Origin: Toxonevra muliebris
Lineage: Eukaryota; Arthropoda; Insecta; Diptera; Pallopteridae
NCBI GenBank assembly: GCA_963691655.1
Contig: OY829326.1
Span: forward strand, 93,675,235 to 93,739,234
DNA length: 64,000 bases
Direction of reading: 5' to 3'
Shown here piece after piece: positions 59,705 through 64,000 of this stretch. Within the stretch, counting starts at the first letter, position 1. Each line of letters starts with the position of its first letter. The position numbers were made by a program, and so were the translations under genes. Below the pieces are notes generated by a model that did not search any database, had not been told where the DNA came from, and saw only the letters and a program-made list of their open reading frames with translations.

Positions 59705-62410
59705 TAATATTTTAACATGACAAAAATTTGCTTCATGTTACCTTTATGTCACCTGATATCTATCCATAAAGCATAGTGCATCTTAATCTTATTGTAATGC
59801 TTTTGTCTACTTGCTACTAATTAAACTATGGCAAAATGAATAGCCATTGATCAAGACAAAAACGATATCACTTGTAACAAAATATTTTCATTGAAAGTGT
59901 GATTATCGAATTTGATTATTGATGTATTTTTTAATTGCCCGATGAATGTCAAAATCGATATATGTACATACAAATGTCATTTTGATGTGGTGAAAATGTT
60001 ACTGCACTTTTTATTGTGGGATTTTCATTCATTTATCCGAACTATTTATCACCTACAACATTCTCATTTCTTTTCATGTAAAATTTTAAATTATTCACAT
60101 TAATTTTTTAGGTATTTTTTTGACGAAAAGAAATCTCTTCTTGTTCAGTTGCATGAGGGGCGTAAATATAATTTAATGTCTATAATTCTTTCGTTGTTTG
60201 TTGTATGCCTATGCTCCGTATGTCTCTTCTATTATTTACTTCTGGCACATCCTCCCCTGCTTATCTAGACATTCAATAAACTCACGATATTTCACAGAGA
60301 CAATGAGCCAAAGTGCGTGCGAACGCAGTTTCGCCTTTTTTGCTTGTTCTTTATATTTTCACTGTTCGCTTTAGCTTTGATTTTTACGATTTTTTTGCCA
60401 TTTTGGGTGCGACGTCGTTGACGTCTCTTAAATAGGATGCGTTTGTTTTTTCAAATTATTACTTCTAGATCTATTACACTTTAATGGCATCACTTTGCTA
60501 TGTTTTCATTGCAACAAAAATAACGAAACCAGATGAAACAATGCTTTTATTCTTATAATCTAAAATAATTTTCTCTCGACAAACATCAACACAACAATAT
60601 AGACGTTGTCGTCTTCGTCAGCGACAATTTAATTTGACTTAACTCTTTCAGTTGCGAGACTCTTCTCTTCCTCTCGAAAAATGTTTTAATGCACTTTTTG
60701 CTCGTTTTTTCTCTATCGGTTGCATATTTTTGTAGTCTAGTGTAAAGTGTAAATTTAGATGATTGCTATTCATTTAACTTCAATGCCATTTCCCAATTTT
60801 ATTGGTTTGGTCTATTTTCGAAGATATTTTACAAAATTCATACAAACTTTCCAGACATACACGCACTTGCACATCGACCTTATCAACCCCTTTACTAAAG
60901 GACACAGACATTCCCTTTCGACACTTTTTCACAATTCCAATCCGTCGTCGTCGTAGCCTTTTTCTTTTCGCTTTTCATGTTTTTTGTTACAGCCCCTATG
61001 TACCAACAATTATCGTTTCTAAAATTTTATATAACTTACATGCCCCTAGAAGATCAATCCTTGTTTGTCTCTCTTTTAATTATCACTTTTACTTTGCAAT
61101 TTTTTAAAATTATTACTTCGCCGTCGTCAACGTCCGTCCAACACTTAAATGAAAAAATTCTTTAATTTTTTTCTCACCACACCAAAAACGAAGACATTTC
61201 AATCAGTGTATTTTTATCATGACCGTCTGCAATTGGAATTGTTCTTTTCGAATATTTTTCACTCACATATCAAATGCACACACTTTACATCAATTTTTGT
61301 GCATATTTAACACTTTTTTCTATTGATTTAAAATATGTATAAGATTTTCTTAATTAAATTGAAAATTAGTTCACCGTCGTTTCTTTTCCGAATTTTTAAT
61401 GCGAAATGTGTTAGTGTGTAATTCTGATAGTGTTGGTGCTTTTTTATTCACCACTCATTTAAGTCCATCATGGCGGCCGAGAATTCCCTATCATTTGAAG
61501 AGTTGCCACTATTTTCTTTTATATTAATGAAGTAACATGAAGTAGTTGCTGTAACCAGAAGTTGGACTACTTATTATGTTATGTCACGCCATAAAAGAGA
61601 CCCAAAGCAAGTGAAATGTAAATTGCGCCAATTTCAATAAAAAACATAAAATTTTAACAATTGTACATTAGGAGGAAAAGATTGGGTAAAATTGAGCTTT
61701 AGTGACGTTTTTTAAAAAAATAGCTAAACATTCTTCCTTTGAAGAAGGGGAGTATTTTAGTCTTCTGATTACGAAATAGGCGGGAGAGATCGCGAATTTT
61801 CATTATTTATTTAAAAAAATGCAATTAAAAAAATTAAAAATTCTGTCGGACCTACACTGATTTTATGCTTCGTTGTCAATCCACTACCATTATTAATTCA
61901 CTCCACTGTGGAAATACGCGTTTGTTGCCATCGAAAAACACTGTTTCTGTAATAAAAACTAACCTAAAATTGTTAAAAAATAAAAGATCTCGAAACGAAA
62001 ATGTTTACTTAAAAAAAGAACCCAAAACATTATGTTGTTCTATTTGAAATGCAACGCGCGATTTTTACTAAAATTAACATGTTTCTAAATTTTTATTTCG
62101 AGTCTTTGTTTGCTTAAATTTTAAAAACTTATTTGAATTTGAGGGTTATAAGGATCTTTTAATCACTCTTAGGCAAATGCACAGCTCCCATTCGTTCATA
62201 ATTCCAACCTCACACGACACCGACGTGACATTTGATTTTAATTTCTATCAGTTGGCTCTACTATAAATTTTCCTTCAGCCCCGAGTAAAGATGTTATCAC
62301 ATCAAAAAATTATATCAAATGCCATTTATTGTATAGGTCATATAGGCCCAATTATAATGGGCGTAACTTAACGTTGCTGAATGTAATTTTTATAAAGATT
62401 AATTTAATAA
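59705..62410 (-). promoter_or_regulatory. Probable Tao promoter and 5' leader region
   Basis: No protein gene is recognised. CpG content rises around 60.3-61.5 kb, unlike the flanks, with CGTCGTCGTCG at about 60945-60957, GACGTCGTTGACGTC at 60411-60425 and CATCATGGCGGCCG at about 61467-61480. A promoter for the minus-strand Tao transcript near 61.5 kb would fit, the intervening DNA then being leader exon and intron. The location is inferred from composition only. Confidence 0.3.
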
Positions 62411-62414
62411 AGAT

Positions 62415-63480
62415 TCCCCAAAAAGTTGATCCCTGCAAAAATTACTGGATGATAACACTTTTGCCAATTTCAAGACAAATACTGTCAAAAATCGTATTGG
62501 AGCGTATGTCTGCGGCAGCAGAGTGCAACATCCGTAAAAATCAACATGGCTTTCGAACTGGTCGCTCATATGTTGATTTGATAAATACAATACGAATATT
62601 ATTTGAATAATGTAACGAATTTCGCAATTCAATATACACCATATTTATTGATTTCAAAAAAGCATTTGACAGTGTCAATCGAAGCTATGTATGGAAAATG
62701 CTAATGTACAGAGGGCTCCCACCAAAAATCATCAACCTAATAAAAGCTATGTACACCAACTTTAATTGTCGAGTTTTACATAATGGGGTATTGTCAGACT
62801 ACTTTGATGTTCAAACCGTGATACGCCAAGAGTGTATCTGGTCACCATTGCTATTCACTTTATGTCTGGATGAAATGTTGCGAACTACGTTCACAGGAAG
62901 ACGAAGAATATAGTGGACACTTTTCACGCAGCTAGAAGAACTTGAATATGATGATGGCGTATGTATGGTCAATCACAAGCTAAGCGATGTTACAGCGAAT
63001 CTCAATGAACTAAAGCTAAATAGCAAAGCTGCCGGCTTAGAAATAAACGTCAGTAAAACGAGGAGTGGTTACAGCGCTATGCCCTCACCCGTGCTTTATG
63101 TCGAAGACGAGCCTATAGAGTGCGTACAGAATTTTACTTATCTGGGAAGTTGCACCCAGAATACTCAAGGCAAAATTTGTCTTTGGCATGCTTAACAATA
63201 TCGGAAAATCCAGTCAAATAACGACACGAACTAAACAAAATCCGTGCTCCTGTACGGAGCAGAATTCAAAAGTATTGAGGCAAAAACACAGACATTTATT
63301 AATAAATGTTTACGCAGGATACTGTATATAAGATGGTTAGCGCGAATTAGCAACGATGAGTTGTGAAGATGTACTTAGCAAGAATTGGCAGTGGTCTAGA
63401 TAAAGTGAGGCAAACGGCGCTGTATAGGACATACACTCTGTAAACCTGCAAATTGAATTGCCCGGCAAGCACTTCGCTGA
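62415..63480 (+). mobile_element. RTE-like LINE relic with broken catalytic motif
   Basis: Plus strand: DPCKNYWMITLLPISRQILS, NQHGFRTGRSYVDLINTIR, a stop, then IYTIFIDFKKAFDSVNRSYV (RT motif with FDFKKAFD), MLMYRGLPPKIINLIKAMY, VIRQECIWSPLLFTLCLDEM, and after another stop LEYDDGVCMVNHKLSDVTAN. The catalytic Y/F-ADD box is YDDG here, so activity is lost. It continues LNELKLNSKAAGLEINVSKT, YVEDEPIECVQNFTYLGS and broken text similar to LYGAE..KSIEAKTQTFINKCLRRIL. Order and wording fit the RTE group. At least four stops or shifts are present. It lies beyond the inferred 5' region of Tao, at the right-hand end of the window. Confidence 0.88.
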
Positions 63481-63676
63481 AATCCTCTTAGATTAAACTT
63501 GGAGAAGAACAGTAAACTACGTTCTGCAAATTACACCTGAAATGATGTTTGTCGCGAAGTACAAAATAGAGTTAGATTTAGATCTATAATAGGGGAGGAC
63601 GGCAGTAAGTAAGTAAGTAAGAACCGGGGAGCGTTGTCACGTATCGCTCTAACAAATTGTTTACTCATATAAGTGG
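63481..63676. other. LINE 3' flank with (GTAA)n tail
   Basis: AATAGGGGAGGACGGCAGTAAGTAAGTAAGTAAG at about 63588-63621 ends in a GTAA microsatellite, plausibly the 3' tail of the LINE relic. Nothing else is recognised. Confidence 0.45.
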
Positions 63677-63881
63677 TTATAATGTACGTAACGTGAAGGG
63701 AGCGTAATGGTCCGTAAATTGTGCATTGTTACTTTACGTTTTGAAATGAAAATTAAACTCTGTGTAATATACAACTGTTTGCACTTCCGCGCCGTTTATT
63801 ATAATTCATATTACGTTTCATTACGACCCGTTTTGTTCCGATTTGCAAACGTTATGTTACTTTACGTTACGTCCATTATAA
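63677..63881. mobile_element. MITE with TACGTAACG-type ends, 205 bp
   Basis: The left end TTATAATGTACGTAACGTGA-AG is matched in inverse by the right end CTTTACGTTACGTCCATTAT-AA. Inside, TTACGTTT and CATTACG words recur as subterminal repeats. It is non-coding; the ORF across it is not a gene. Confidence 0.78.
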
Positions 63882-64000
63882 TTGAACTTAAACTCTGAAC
63901 CAAATCAACAAAAATAAGTCTTTAAAGCCGTAGTAAACAGAATAAATTTTTCTATGTTCCACAGAAATCACTCCAAAGAAATGATTTTTAATTGCTGAAG

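Noticed and set aside
1..64000. CRISPR arrays, bacterial operons, origins or phage
   Set aside because: The window is eukaryotic. No regularly spaced repeats, ribosome-binding sites or polycistronic arrangement were seen, and direct repeats present are minisatellite or transposon-derived.

Overview
Dipteran (fly) nuclear DNA, most likely from a tephritid-type fruit fly. The window is strongly AT-rich, has many TACA/TATG microsatellites, canonical GT-AG introns, a eukaryotic tRNA gene and many insect-type transposon relics. The three protein genes closely resemble Drosophila proteins. The family assignment is an inference from overall character.

Layout. 1-20.7 kb: no host gene recognised; decayed non-LTR retrotransposons (I-like and related), miniature inverted-repeat elements, palindromes and a small PHD-like zinc-finger ORF. 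20.8 kb: tRNA-Arg(TCG), followed by a short tandem array and a piggyBac transposase relic. 23.4-34.3 kb, minus strand: a complete 12-exon Grip84 (gamma-tubulin complex component 2, GCP2), whose last intron of 5.8 kb has been filled by two mariner relics, three SINE-like modules and a MITE. 34.3-36.9 kb: head-to-head intergenic region with a foldback MITE and an I-like LINE 3' end. 36.9-38.8 kb, plus strand: complete 3-exon car (Vps33A). 38.8-48.2 kb: mostly AT-rich intergenic sequence with an RTE-like LINE relic and a pogo-like element. 48.2-58.3 kb, minus strand: complete 12-coding-exon Tao (TAO/MAP3K Ste20 kinase), with a 10-codon upstream ORF overlapping its start. 58.8-64 kb: a Tc1-like relic, the probable Tao leader/promoter region, a second RTE-like LINE and a MITE.

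The gene models were assembled by hand. In all three, exon phases join and the summed lengths are multiples of three: Grip84 861 aa, Car 605 aa, Tao 1018 aa. The genes act in different processes (microtubule nucleation; HOPS/lysosome fusion; microtubule-linked Hippo/JNK/p38 signalling). As I recall, all three lie close together on the Drosophila X chromosome, so the cluster is probably conserved synteny rather than a functional operon.

I found no clearly new molecular system. The best leads are a tRNA-derived SINE whose 3' end matches that of a LINE fragment in the same gene, a mariner deletion derivative with an intact D34D core, a piggyBac relic between inverted repeats, a 62-bp almost perfect palindrome, and the overlapping uORF of Tao.
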